Below, in pieces: positions 9,912-21,777 of a stretch of DNA of 64,000 nt. Source of the stretch: Tetraselmis striata (taxonomy: Eukaryota; Chlorophyta; Chlorodendrophyceae; Chlorodendrales; Chlorodendraceae); the NCBI GenBank assembly GCA_006384855.1, contig VCJN01000960.1, positions 17,473 to 81,472 on the forward strand, written 5' to 3'. The stretch's first letter is position 1, and the number at the start of each line of letters is the position of its first letter. The position numbers and the translations under genes are program-made. The notes beneath the pieces were generated by a model. The model saw only the letters and a list, made by a program, of their open reading frames with translations, had not been told where the DNA came from and searched no databases.

Positions 9912-10592
9912 GCTATTCCCAACAGGCTCCTGCACATTGCAGTCCCTACGTGTTGTACGAGTACACGCGCCAGGCGCAGGTGGCGTGGCAGGTAACATGC
10001 GCTGTGGGCTGTACGCCTCACAGCGCCTCCACGCCAACGGCGGCCAGCGGTGGCAGCCCGCTCGCCAGGTACCACGCCGAGCTGTGCGTAACGGAGGTGA
10101 AAGCAACGACACGCCCGTCAGTCCAGCGCAGCGTCCTGCCAATTGGCAGTGTTGGCACCGTGGTCAGCTGCGCATGGGTGAGAATCAGGCGCCGTGACCC
10201 CCTGCACCGGAGGAAAGTGAGTATCCCGAGGCGAGTCGCACTGCTATAGTGTCTCTCCAACGCGCTTCTGATGGCGGAAACCCATCTTCAGCACATATAT
10301 CTACAGGAGCTACCAGTAGCTGCGGCAGACTATTCAGACGATGTATTTTTGAAAGCAACCTCAAGCGCCCACTACTGCGACTGCTAGTGAGAAGCGGCAG
10401 GAGGAGGATGAGAACGCAAGGGCATCCATCCATCACACCTACGCGTCGACCTCGTGCGTGTTTGTCCGCTAGCGAATTGTGCACCAGCACAACTTTCCGT
10501 GTCGCCACTCGCGTGCATTCTCGCCGGTTGAAACACTTGCCTGCCCCCCCCCCCTCCCCCCCCCCCCCCCCCCGGGCAATCGCCACTCGCTC
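8787..10592. other. Intergenic region, with one doubtful open frame
   Basis: Upstream of the cysteine-rich gene (divergent) and of the amine oxidase. It contains a C-rich run at 9734-9753, a (C)n(CA)n tract at 9873-9910 and a poly-C run at 10547-10573. A plus frame 9824-10249 stays open for 141 codons and holds exon-like pieces (PYVLYEYTRQAQVAWQ followed by a GTAACA donor, and YHAELCVTEVKATTRPS), but no family is recognised and the frame runs through the simple repeat, so it is not called a gene. A stretch at about 9595-9660 resembles one at 62300-62360. Confidence 0.5.
9873..9910 (+). repeat. Compound (C)n(CA)n tract
   Basis: About 23 C's followed by CA repeats, upstream of the plus-strand amine oxidase gene. 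If the sense-strand rule holds, it may mark an intron of a 5' untranslated or unrecognised plus-strand exon. Confidence 0.85.
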
Positions 10593-12276
10593 ATGAGCAC
10601 AGCCGCAAGCACGCGGACTGCGATGGCGTCCTCGAACGCCGGCGCCACGGACACGGACATCCTGATCGTGGGTGGCGGCCTGAGCGGGCTCTCGCTGGCC
10701 AATGCACTGCGGCGGCAGCAGGAGGCGGGCGCCGACGTCCGTTTCCATCTGGTGGAGGGGCGCGATGTGCTGGGGGGGCGCGTACAGTCCCTGCCGGAGG
10801 TCGACGCCAGCCCACTGGGAGACGGTGTGGACGCGTACGACATGGGGCCCGCGTGGTTTTGGCCGGGGCAAGCACGGATGGAGGCGCTCCTGAAGGATCT
10901 GGGCCTGGAGCGCTTCAACCAGTACGCCGAGGGGGCGATCGTGGTGCAGGCAAGTGGCGCAATGCGCCACCGCGGCATGCCACTCCCTTCACCCCCCCAC
11001 CCCCCCTCTCCAACAATCCCTCTTTCCGACTCGGCCACACTGCGCATCGTTAACTCCACTTTTTCTTCGTTGCCTGCAGGGGCCAAGTGGTGGCGTTCAG
11101 GTGTATGACCAGGGCATGGGCTCAATGGCGGGGTCGTACCGCGTGGTGGGTGGCCTGGGGCGCGTCACCCAGCGCCTGGCGGAGCGCCTCCCACCAGCAA
11201 GCCTGTCGCTGGGCACAACGCTCAAGTCGGTGTCGATGGGCGAGGGCGATGCAGCTGTCCAGGGAGAGGTGCTTGGCCCTGGGGGGGTGCGCTCCGTCAT
11301 CGTGGCAAAGGCGGTGGTGATCGCGGCGCCGCCGCAGCTTGTGGAGGCCACCGTCACCTTTGAACCCAAGCTGCCCGCCGCTGCCATCAGTCGAATGAAG
11401 CAGATCCCCACGTGGATGGCAGGTTGGTGTCCGATGGCTTTGCTACTCGCCTCTCGTTTCCCACAATGGACGCATCCCAGTCAAGTTAGTCATGGCGGGG
11501 ATAGCGGAAAGTGTTTCTGCCAGGGTGGGAAGCGTGTTGAGAGGTCATCTATGGGGCGCTTCCACTCTGTGCCAATGCCATGCAATATCACGCATGAGGA
11601 CGAATCAATGGTAGTGGTTATCGTAGTTTGAGGGGGGCGCGGAATAGCCAATGTGACATTGCTAGCATGCAAGCCCAAGCACTGCTTGGCCTTGTGTGAT
11701 AATTGTAGGCGTTTGTTCCTGATAGTATCTCACAGCTGGCAACGAGCCGCCTAAGCGCGCAATCGACACTGCCATGCTGTAGGCCATGCCAAGGTGGTGG
11801 CGATCTACGACACGCCCTTCTGGCGAGCCGCTGGTCTGGCCGGAGATGGCATGAGCCATGCCGGCCCGCTGGGCGAGATCCACGACGCATCGCCGGCGTC
11901 CGGCACGGCCGGGGCGCTCTTTGGATTCGTCCGCACCCCCGCCTCGGAGCGCCAGCAGCCAGGCTTTGACCTCGCCGCAGCCTCTGTGCGCCAGCTAGAA
12001 GCAATGTTTGGCCCGGAGGCTGGCCGCCCACGCAAGGTGTTGGTCAAGGACTGGGCGGCCGACCCCTCGACGGCCACACCGGGGAAGGGTGTGCAAGTCT
12101 CCCGAGGCCACCACCCATATTTTGCGCCGAAGGAGCTGCAGGGCATTTGGGGCGGGCGCTTGCTGTTTGCGTCCACCGAGGTGGCGCCCGAGGATGGCGG
12201 CTTTCTGGAGGGCGCGCTTGCAGCCGCCGAAAGCGCGCACGGCGCTCTGCGAAAGGCCGGCATTGCTCCCTTATAA
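10593..12276 (+). CDS. FAD-dependent amine oxidase (flavin monooxygenase-like), three exons
   Basis: Exons 10593-10949, 11080-11422 and 11783-12276 give 397 residues, all joins in phase. The N-terminus has the dinucleotide-binding motif ILIVGGGLSGLSLANAL, then an acidic/RGG-like FAD segment (HLVEGRDVLGGRVQSL), typical of the amine-oxidase superfamily. Further blocks are the substrate-domain GSYRVVGGLGRVTQRL, the conserved turn TWMAGHAKVVAIYD spanning the last splice, and the C-terminal GGRLLFASTEVAPEDGGFLEGAL, which closes the FAD site. It oxidises primary or polyamine-type substrates in the family; the real substrate is unknown. The first intron uses a GC donor (CAG then GCAAGT) with a normal CAG acceptor at 11079. 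Start: ATG 10593 is the first in frame after the poly-C run; ATG 10623 is an alternative. No targeting peptide is evident. Confidence 0.88.
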
Positions 12277-14779
12277 CAGGTGATGATAATTTGTTAACCT
12301 CTGCAATGACCGCCCGAGTGAAGCCCCAGCAGCATTTCTTACGGACGATGCTGCAATATGCCTCGACCAAAGTTTATGAAGGTGGAGGTCCTCGTCCTGG
12401 TTGGGACGGTTGCTGCAGGCCTGTGTGAGTAAAGTTATGCTGTACACCTTGGTACCGTGACCCAAATGCCGTCAACAGGGCAATCCCTGTGGACTTTACG
12501 GAGTGTTGAACGCCGTCTGCGACATGAGAACAGCGAACGGGGCAACGCTTTTGCTTGTTCCACCAGGCGCCCAGCTAGACATCGCAACGCCACAAATGAA
12601 CACAGACGGGCAGCCTCATGCATCATACATATGACATGCCCATGGAAGTCGTGCTTGTAGATGCGTTGATACACGGACATCAACACTGTGAATAACCTTG
12701 CTGCGACTGCTAAAAGTGGTTCAAGAATCATTTGCAAAAATACTCAAACGGGGATACAAATCTCTGCTGACTTTTATTGCAGCTCCCGATTCACAGCATG
12801 CCCCATCAAGAGCTGCTGCATGCCGCCAGCCACTCGGAAACAGCGTGACAAGGGTCCAGTGATAATATGTTAACATTAATCCAACATTCATCAGCAGCGT
12901 TGCAGAACAGAGTGTCTTATATCTGCCATTTCACATAAATGGAAATAACTGATACCAGTAGCTTAATGTCGTGCACTGGAATGGCGCGCTGCATTTGACT
13001 GTTGCGTCCTCACAAAGCTCTGATTTCCTCTGCAAAACGACGGTACGCAGTATTCCTTGAATGGGCCGTCACCTAACAGGTTCAGCAGCAGAGAGGCAAA
13101 CTATTTTGCGGTCAGTGCCACAAAACTTTATGCGGCTGTTTTCTAGACAACGATGCCCTAATCCTGGGGAAATCCGTCACTGATCTAGGCTAGTGGAATC
13201 CGTGGCATTTTTGCCCGATGACAATAACGGAGCGCCTTCTTGCATTTCTCAGGGCGGTACGAAAGTGGATTGCTGTAGAAAACAGTCAGCCAATTTCGAG
13301 ACGAAGCTGCACGGGATTTATAACTGCTGCCAGTCCAGTCCCGGGAGGAAATACAAGTGAAAAAAGGCGCCCTGGATGTAGCGCTTATCAGGTACACATT
13401 TTCTGGGCAATACTAAGAGCGTGTTTGCACCCGACAGTGTTACTTGTAAGCTTCCGATACACTTCAAGTCTGGGAAACGATGGCGTGACTAGAACCCCTG
13501 TACCACGAGTTGGTCATGCTGCGCTCACTAGAATAACCAACGCGGTAATTGCATGATCAAACTAGTTGTTTACCAAAAATGAGAGCATGGGGCTGAAATG
13601 CAAAGTGAACTAGCCGCCATCATGCCGAAATCATCCTGGTGTTCGGAGTAGGGAGCGTATGTGACCTTTCATGGCCGCTACGTCTCGACCTGCTCCCGTG
13701 GAGGTTCAGGGGCACTTGCTTCATGATCGCTTCCATCGGCGCGATTGGCGGACGGCAATGTGATATATGCTGCTCCTGTGCGACAATTTTGAGTGATGGC
13801 GCCGGTTACAGCTTATTCCATGTCACCGTTGACAGCTCGGGGCAGCGACCAACTGCGTGCGGCCTCCGCACAATGGCCAACTAACCGCCATGATACTGAT
13901 TACAACTGAATTTGACATCGGAATTGGCTACATAATGCTAGTATGCCGTTCTCCAATGCTCAGCCGGGCCTGCGATCTCTAACCTCGATGGGAAACACGT
14001 AGTGTAATCACAGCTCAAGTTACGTCCGGCCTCCGTTTATTTCCAGCCCCGCCTCCGTCCATCACGTGATCAATTGCTGTGTCATTTTCCGGTAGTCGCA
14101 AAGAAGGAGCGACTACCCCTAGTTGGCAGTACAGGGGTCATTAATGATGTACTCGCCCCATCCCGTAACTATAAAGGCTAACCTACACATTTGTAATCCA
14201 TCGGCACCGCGCGATGCTACGGTTGCCCTGCGTCTTGGCTCCACCTGCCGCCATCGCTGAAAACTTCTGGCGCAGTGAAGGATTTCGTGGCAAAGTGTAC
14301 AGCTGCTCCCCTCTCGGCGTTAAGACCTCGCAGCGAGGCGTACGGTTGCTTCCTTTTGCAACCGGACCCTCCGGAGAAGTGTATCCTTCCTGGCGAAATG
14401 TACGAGGTGGCGGCGACATCATATATAGTAGTATCGCCGCAAGACCGAGCTGAGGCGGCGACATCCCAATGTCGCATTATCCCAAGGCGGGACCCGGACT
14501 AGTGACGGGATCTCCAAGCGGGACGCATAAGGATGACTACCTACAAAATACGAAGTAATCTACTCTTGGTGGTACGGGGCGCAAGAATAACATTGTAGCC
14601 GCAGGTAAGTAGCAGTGAAGCATCTTATGAGACCAATTAGACAAGGACAACACCTGACGCGGCCGTGGCACGTCATGCGTGTGGCGCGCGCGCGTGCGAT
14701 TTCAGCTCTACTGCTTAGTCCCCGTTGCTCACAATAGGGATATATTCACTATAGGGGTGTATTCATTATAGGGATAGTC
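12277..14779. other. Long gene-free stretch
   Basis: No reading frame with recognisable coding character on either strand; the longest are under 115 codons and lack splice-compatible neighbours. Base composition is less GC-rich than the genes. A TATAAA-like site at 14170 and a duplicated GGCGGCGACATC near 14411 and 14454 are the only signals noticed. Confidence 0.6.
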
Positions 14780-15029
14780 CACGCGCTACCGTGTTAAGTG
14801 ATCCCCCCCCCCCCCCCCCCCATGATATATTTACATCGGGGCTTTCACAAAAACGCACTACAAAGAGAACTAAGAGCAATTATGAGAGGTTGCCAGCAAA
14901 AGAGATACTTAAGCCTGAAAACAAGGTCGAACAGGAGGACAGGGAGCCAATAGACAAAAAGGAGCCAAGGGAACCACGAAGTCACTTAGCTGCCAGAAAC
15001 TCCAAGAACCCCCGCCCCGGGGTAGGCTA

Positions 15030-15641
15030 TCAGGCACGGCGAGGACGCTTGCAGCCAATGACCCGGGTCATAGCAACACATGCCGACGAACGACGCGACG
15101 CGGGCGCAGGAGCACCATCACGTGCCACACGCGCGGCCGCGACCCCGCCAAGAACATTGTCTGCATGAGCCATGTTGATGAGCAAGGAGAAACGGCGGCG
15201 CCACGCAGACAAGAGCTGGCCGATATTCTTGCCAGTGTGTGCTTGGCTAGCTTTCGCGAGCTCCACCAAGAAGGCCTCAGCGTGCGGGGCCAGCGAGCCA
15301 AACTCGGAAACGGCGAAAGGGACAAAGCGAAGCATGCCGGCGGCGTTTCGGACACCCTCGTCATACTTCTGGATTTTGTGGCGCTCTGCAGCCCGCAAAG
15401 CAGTCGTTGGATCCGGGGTTGACACGCCGAGGATAGGGGCAATGGTGGTATCGACAGCAACCGTGTTTCCGCGGATACCGCCATACCCAAAAAGCCCAAC
15501 ATCGGCGGGCCGCCCGTCGCTGCCCTTCGGGAGAGAAACAAGCACCGACGGCTCCGTGAGGATCTGGACACCCACGCCCAGCGCTGACTTCACGTCGTGG
15601 CAAATGTCGGAAAGGCCATGTGCCGCCCACTCGTGTGTCAT
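15030..15641 (-). pseudogene. Mobile-element ORF fragment with a restriction-endonuclease-like core
   Basis: An open frame of 203 residues. It contains RPADVGLFGYGG, then NTVAVDTTIAPI, then A-x2-AAERHKIQKYDE and MLRFVPFAVSEFGSLAPHAE. This order (RPADV, AVDxT, E-x2-K-x2-KY, PF-x3-E-G) matches, from memory, a domain often found at the C-terminus of reverse-transcriptase polyproteins in algal genomes and looks like a PD-(D/E)xK fold: the D of AVD and the E/K of AAERHK could be catalytic. No reverse transcriptase is attached here, so it is a fragment or a stand-alone derivative. Poly-C runs and short ATAGGG/ATTAGG-like repeats flank it (about 14735-14820 and 15640-15745). No host function is implied. 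Confidence 0.5.
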
Positions 15642-15645
15642 ATTA

Positions 15646-16870
15646 GGAGTATTGGTACCCCCCCCCCCCCCCCCATATGTTGACTATAGGAGTAGGTTTA
15701 CTGCAAGGGTGTTCATATTAGAGGTATTGGTAGTGTCATTGTACATGGAGATATATCACTAGCAACCCATATCTGCAGCGCAGTCTACTACTGCTGCTCT
15801 TGCGAAAAAATGTCGGTTGTTCTAAACTAGTTTATATGGTTTCTCTCACTTTTCGGGATAGCCCTAGCGTGGCGTATGTATACAGCGCGCGTATGCGCGC
15901 GCACGTTAACGGAGCCCCGTCAAGACCACCACCTGCCTCCACGGTGGCCGACATGTCCACTCTCCTTTGATGTGGCACACTCCATCGAGGGCACCACATG
16001 AAAGTCACGGCAATTTTTTCCGCGCAGGGTGCCGGTCTTCCTCCATCGTGCCATGCACGTTGAGCGTAGCCTTTCGGGCCCTCCCATGGGGAAAACCCGT
16101 TAGGGTTTGTGTGGTTGATGGATGCGCGCCGCTTGCAATGCGCCAACTCGTACCCGCACACGAGCTGCTCCTTACTCGCCCAACGCGAGGAGATGACGAA
16201 GCCGCAGCGCTACCCCACTCACATGAACAAGGTCCAAGCCCTTCGACAAGTGTCGACCAACAGTAACCCCTAGCTGCCCCTCCCGTATGGACATGGCTCG
16301 ATCCGCATTGGCCCCTACTCGGCGTAGGTGCGGAGATGCGCTTCGATTGGGGCGCACGCCGGCCCATGCCCGTCGTCTAGTAAAGATTCGAGTACAAAGT
16401 GACACTGCACTGCCAGTGATGGCCAAGCCAACGCCCATTGGCACATGGCTACTCCCTCGCCGCAGCACTACTAGTGTGCCGCGCACCGTGGACCTTGACG
16501 ATGACGCGAGAGGGCCAACATAGCGACATGGCGCTTTGCTCGCCCCCCTCGCGACATCCTACGCGCCGATAAATGCACTCGAGTCCCCCTTAATGAAACA
16601 TTGCATCTGTCGAGATCTCGGCAACCGGCAAGCTGATAGTGCGAATCGCCGTGTTCTCAACTGGATTTCTACAGGTGTACGCGTTCCGTTTTCGGACGGG
16701 CTTGCCCCCCCCCCCCCCCCTTTCTTTTCATCAGGGGGTGCCAATGAAGGATGCTACTCCGGCCCAACTCCAATCTTTGGACACTGAATTGGCTCGCTTC
16801 TTGATTGGCCGTTGGGGCATGGGACGAGGCTACTGCGCAAAATGGGTTTCCCAGCTCTTCTTAGTTACTG
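15646..16870. other. No intact gene; probably degraded repeat DNA
   Basis: Several short frames on both strands, none with a recognised motif. A poly-C run lies at 15659-15674 and another at 16686-16700. It leads directly into the first 315-bp repeat. Confidence 0.5.
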
Positions 16871-17185
16871 TTATGTACTCTACACTGCTGTACTTTGTAC
16901 TGCGGGAGCCGACGAAGGAGCGAAGAACTGGCGACTGAGGCGGACGAGAACGAGTACAAGCCAAGCGAAGTACGAGTATGAGCATTGCGAGTGCGAGTAC
17001 AAGTGAAGGCGAAGTACTGGTACGAGGACGACGAGGCGTCAGTACGAGCGACTACCAGGCGACTAGTAGTGCAGGACAGTATTACGAGTACCCACATGGG
17101 GTGCGAGTAACCTGTACTTACGCCTGCGTACCAGCAGGAGCGCGATTGTCGTACGCTATGGTGTCACCTGCGAGGGGATGATGAT
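16871..17185 (+). repeat. R1 repeat, copy 1 (about 315 bp)
   Basis: Starts TTATGTACTCTACACTGC and ends in GAGGGGATGATGAT. The inside is a loose array of GAGTAC/CGAGTACGAG words. Its right edge is followed immediately by repeat S. The left flank CTTAGTTACTG is shared in near-identical form with the inverted copy at 20547. Confidence 0.9.
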
Positions 17186-17311
17186 ATTATTCCTGGCCGT
17201 GTGGAATAACGATCCAATGGGCCCTCGACACAGCTCCTGCTTTAGGACTATCTATGGCTAGACGACTATTCGGCCTAAGTCCTAAGGGGGCTGTAACACT
17301 TGGTTTCGGAG
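17185..17311 (+). repeat. S repeat, copy a (127 bp)
   Basis: Begins ATTATTCCTGGCCGTGTGG and ends CTTGGTTTCGGAG. It differs from copy b by a 2-bp indel and a few substitutions, and is bounded on both sides by R1 copies. Confidence 0.88.
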
Positions 17312-17313
17312 TC

Positions 17314-17637
17314 TTATGTACTCTACACTGCTGTACTTTGTACTGCGGGAGCCGACGAAGGAGCGAAGAACTGGCGACTGAGGCGGACGAGAACGAGTAC
17401 AAGCCAAGCGAAGTACGAGTATGAGCATTGCGAGTGCGAGTACAAGTGAAGGCGAAGTACTGGTACGAGGACGACGAGGCGTCAGTACGAGCGACTACCA
17501 GGCGACTAGTAGTGCAGGACAGTATTACGAGTACCCACATGGGGTGCGAGTAACCTGTACTTACGCCTGCGTACCAGCAGGAGCGCGATTGTCGTACGCT
17601 ATGGTGTCACCTGCGAGGGGATGATGATACCAAGCGT
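17314..17637 (+). repeat. R1 repeat, copy 2
   Basis: Nearly identical to copy 1 through GATGATGAT, then continues ACCAAGCGT, an ending it shares with copy 3. Confidence 0.9.
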
Positions 17638-17932
17638 TAGATGGAGCGCTGCCTTAGTGAGTATTAGTAGTAGGTACTAGAGCCTACTAGAACTATCTAG
17701 AATGCTATAGCACTTGCTATAGCAATAGTAGTCAGATATTATATCACTGTGCTGCGGACAGGCGAAGGTGCTAGGAACCGTGTCTGTACTTAGTAGTGTG
17801 AGACTAAAATAGCGACGGGCCGCGGATTAGGACCGGACACGTCGATTTTAGTATGAGTCTAGTAGTTACACGCAGCACAAGTGGCGGAAATTGGATCAGT
17901 ACACAGCGCACGGAATGACGGAAACCAGCGAC

Positions 17933-17940
17933 TATAAATA
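17933..17940 (+). promoter_or_regulatory. TATA box candidate
   Basis: TATAAATA in the context GACTATAAATAGGCCGG, 85 nt upstream of S copy b, with no gene of its own. It could be the promoter of the surrounding DIRS-like element. Inference from sequence only. Confidence 0.4.
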
Positions 17941-18024
17941 GGCCGGCAAAACCACCGCCGGGCCAGTCACCCAGGCTACCGGCATTCCGGTATTGTAAGA
18001 ATCCCTTTTCCCAAATCTCTGCTC

Positions 18025-18153
18025 ATTATTCCTGGCCGTGTGGAATAACGATCCAGCAATGGGCCCTCGACTCAGCTCCTGCTTTAGGACTATCTATGGC
18101 TAGACGTCTATTCGGCCTAAGTCCTAAGGGGGCTGTAACACTTGGTTTCGGAG
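18025..18153 (+). repeat. S repeat, copy b (129 bp)
   Basis: Second copy of the 17185-17311 sequence. Here it runs on past CGGAG into unique sequence, so copy a is probably the one truncated by an R1 insertion. Confidence 0.88.
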
Positions 18154-19949
18154 CGGTGACCGGAGCACATGGTTCCGGATTCCACAAGAGAAGCGGCATA
18201 GCGACGAGAGCGAGAGGCGAGATAGGGACAGAAGAAGACTTCAGATGTCAAGGATCCTATGGCGGGGACGCCCACCGAGGATGCGCACCGGCTTTGATAG
18301 ATGGAGTCAAGTTCGACGTGGCGAGAACGATGTAGCGACGATGAGGAGGATGCGACAACGAGCGAGCGAAATTATGAACTAGCGAAGGGACGAAGATCGC
18401 GAGTACCAAGGAGCAGCCGAACGTTCGATCTGAGATGTGTAACGATGACGCTGCAAGCTGCGAAGCCATGAGGGCGGAGCAGCGTGCGACTCGCGACCCC
18501 AGCTACAGTTCCGACGACGCGAGTTGGCGATGGCGCGACATCAACCAGAACCGACCTGTATCAGCCGTTATCGGCACAGTAGCGACTACTGGTAACGAGC
18601 TGGTATAGCGAACAAGAAGAACCGCAGATTTTTTTTTCTGCGATGAAGAATGAACCTGCCACATGAAAATCGAACTCAGAAGAAGAAGAAGACAGAACAG
18701 CTGTGGTTACCGGTACAACCATGAGGTGCTGGTACGATTAATTTCGTACGCGAGTACAAAACAGCTGTAGACTCAGATTCGAGGGGAGCGCTGCGAGATT
18801 TATGACATGAGCCGTCAGGTGAAAATCCTGGGTGACCACGGCTCATTGTCCGGACGCGCGCATTTCTCTCGACATGATGCGGTATGGCGGAGGAGACCCT
18901 GCTGCCTGCTGCCAAGTAAGAAGACTCGACGACGGCCAACGCGAAGATGGCGCGATGGGAGCTGCGGAGAGGCGACCGAGACTCGGCGCGTTACCTGCCT
19001 GTACATGCTGTATGCTGTACGGTACCGAATGGAGCGCGTTGTACCACAGTAGGAGACACCGAAGCAGCGACTACGAATCTACTACTGTGGAGGCCAAGAG
19101 TGCAAAATACAGGAAAAACAGGAGGATATTTGCACAAGTATGTCTACGACTCACTGCATCAGAACCAAAACCAGTATCACCGGTATGGGACGGAGATGTT
19201 GTACTGCTGCGATGAGTAATCGACTACGAGTACAAATGGCGAGGAGGTATCCGGTATGGGACGGTTATCTACTTGCGGAAGTACTGTAAGGTACTGGCCG
19301 ATGATTCCCTCTACCAGCCCTGCTACGAGCTTTGACCGAAATCGAGAGTAGAAAAATCCGTGGACGACATGCGACTACGGTTCAGCGAGTGAGCGACTCC
19401 GAGCACGAGTGCTGTTGTATCGGGCGCGACATGTGACGCACCGACGACATCTCGAGCAGCGACGACCTACTGCTAAGCGATGAGCGACACCGAAGCGCGG
19501 CGTGCCGATGCCGACACCGCTGAGAAGATGCGAGCCTGCTAACTCGGCGAACTGCGACGCAAGAGCCTTTGGTATGAGATCTTTGACTACGACTATGCGA
19601 GTGTGCGTTCCGATGGCAACATGGGGGCGACGGCGCACACGGACGAGGCAATGGGGACTTGCGACAGTTCGACGCGACGAGGATGAGCTCGAAGAACGCT
19701 GCATTTCTGTGGCTACCCACCGAACGACACCTATCGGTGCCATTGGTGGCGTTTTGCTGCGACTTGCTGCACCACCAGATGATGCTCGACTATGAGGAAT
19801 TTTTTTCCCAAAGGGACTGCCTCCATGACGAGTGTCACCACTGTACATATGTGTACATATTCTGGCTACGCGACTCTACAACGACGACCGAGTTCTGCTG
19901 AACGTACTGGCGAACAGCGCGGCCGCTGTTCATTAACAGGGTGAGAGTG
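18154..19949. other. Degenerate repeat-element interior without intact ORF
   Basis: Dominated by GACGAG, CGACTACGA and GAGCGAC words on the plus strand. All frames are broken, longest about 157 codons and low in complexity. Position between R1/S repeats and the DIRS reverse transcriptase suggests the decayed 5' part of that element. Confidence 0.5.
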
Positions 19950-20266
19950 TTATGTACTCTACACTGCTGTACTTTGTACTGCGGGAGCCGAGCGAAGAAC
20001 TGGCGACTGAGGCGGACGAGAACGAGTACAAGCCAAGCGAAGTACGAGTATGAGCATTGCGAGTGCGAGTACAAGTGAAGGCGAAGTACTGGTACGAGGA
20101 CGACGAGGCGTCAGTACGAGCGACTACCAGGCGACTAGTAGTGCAGGACAGTATTACGAGTACCCACATGGGGTGCGAGTAACCTGTACTTACGCCTGCG
20201 TACCAGCAGGAGCGCGATTGTCGTACGCTATGGTGTCACCTGCGAGGGGATGATGATACCAAGCGT
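19950..20266 (+). repeat. R1 repeat, copy 3, left arm of a palindrome
   Basis: Same as copies 1 and 2 except for a 7-bp deletion (GCCGAGCG where others read GCCGACGAAGGAGCG). It ends ACCAAGCGT and meets the inverted copy head-on. Confidence 0.9.
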
Positions 20267-20547
20267 ACGACAATCGCGCTCCTGCTGGTACGCAGGCGTA
20301 AGTACAGGTTACTCGCACCCCATGTGGGTACTCGTAATACTGTCCTGCACTACTAGTCGCCTGGTAGTCGCTCGTACTGACGCCTCGTCGTCCTCGTACC
20401 AGTACTTCGCCTTCACTTGTACTCGCACTCGCAATGCTCATACTCGTACTTCGCTTGGCTTGTACTCGTTCTCGTCCGCCTCAGTCGCCAGTTCTTCGCT
20501 CCTTCGTCGGCTCCCGCAGTACAAAGTACAGCAGTGTAGAGTACATA
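20264..20547 (-). repeat. R1 repeat, inverted copy, right arm of a palindrome
   Basis: Reverse complement of R1 lacking about the last 37 bp. With copy 3 it makes an inverted repeat with arms of about 280 bp and a spacer near 36 bp. The DIRS-like reverse transcriptase begins directly after it. Confidence 0.9.
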
Positions 20548-21096
20548 ACAGTTACTAAGCCTGGAACAAACAACTGGAGGCTTTTCATTAACCTCCGCCC
20601 CTCGAACCGCAACTGCGAGACGCGCGATCTTTCGTTCGAGAAGCTTTCGCATTTGCGCAATTTGCTGCGGATGGACTTGCAAGATGGAGTTTACACGGCT
20701 AGAATCACCCCTTAGGACATCGACTTTTTCACTGTCGATTACCACGCACGGCACACAGTACCGATTGGTTGGCCTTTCCATGGGCTGGTCTTTGTCTCCT
20801 TACTAATTCGGTCAGCTTGCCGACGTCCTCACTAGGGCATTTATGGCGTCGTAACCCGACTGAAGCAGACAACACACCAGTTGCCCGGCGCCGATTTGGC
20901 ATGCGCATATTGCCCTACATGGACGATTTCATGTTTCTAGCTCGGACTCAGGCTCGGGCCATCTAACAACGATACTACATCGAGCGCCACCTCTCGGGAT
21001 TTGGCATGTTGCGCAACTGCAATCAACAAAGGCGTCTGGGACGAGCCCACGAAGAAGCTTGTGTACCTGCCTCGGACATACGCGAGTCTCTAGAAG

Positions 21097-21272
21097 CAAT
21101 GAAGGCGAGTTTCTCAGCGGGCGCACGAAGAGTAGGCGACCGACCGGTTAGAAATCGACACGTCGGGGTCGCCTACTCTTCGTGCGCCCGCTGAGAAACG
21201 CCGACCGGTTAGAAATCGACACGTCGGGGTCGCCTACTCTTCGTGCGCCCGCTGAGAAACTCGCCGTCATTG
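21097..21272. repeat. Small palindrome with duplicated right arm inside the DIRS RT
   Basis: About 35 bp starting GAGTTTCTCAGCGGGCGC (21107-21141) recurs as its reverse complement at 21167-21199 and again at 21228-21264. The second right arm extends the match outward to GCAATGA-type sequence. The two right arms are part of a 66-bp direct repeat that includes GACCGGTTAGAAATCGACAC. Confidence 0.9.
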
Positions 21273-21777
21273 CTCGCACAGCAAAACACGTGATCTAGCG
21301 AGCGAAACGCGACCGTACGTGGCTGCATGCTCGAGAGTTGGTCTCCTTCGCGGCCAAGTGCCAGTTTCTCTACTTGGCCATCGCCCCCGCCCGTTTCTCT
21401 GTGAGCTGCATGATGTGCTTAAGACTCACGACTCTTGGTCCGGCCGCGTCAAACTTACCCGCTTGCTCGAACGTGACCTGCAATAATGGTGGGTGGGCGT
21501 GCCCACCCAACACAACGGCCGCCCCATTAACCGCCCTATCGAAACCGGTTACTTGCACGTCGACAGTTCGTCGTACGGCTGGGGTGCCGTTCTTAACGAA
21601 CACCATGAGGCTCGGGGTTTTCGGCGCGACGATGACCGCTCTTCGTACATTGATACCCCGAAAGAGCTATCCATTTGGCTATTGAGTAGTCCGTCCTCCC
21701 ACTGCTCCGCAACCGTCACATCCGCTCGCACGAGGATAACCATGCGGTTGTCGGCGTCCTCGCCAACCTCACCCCTC

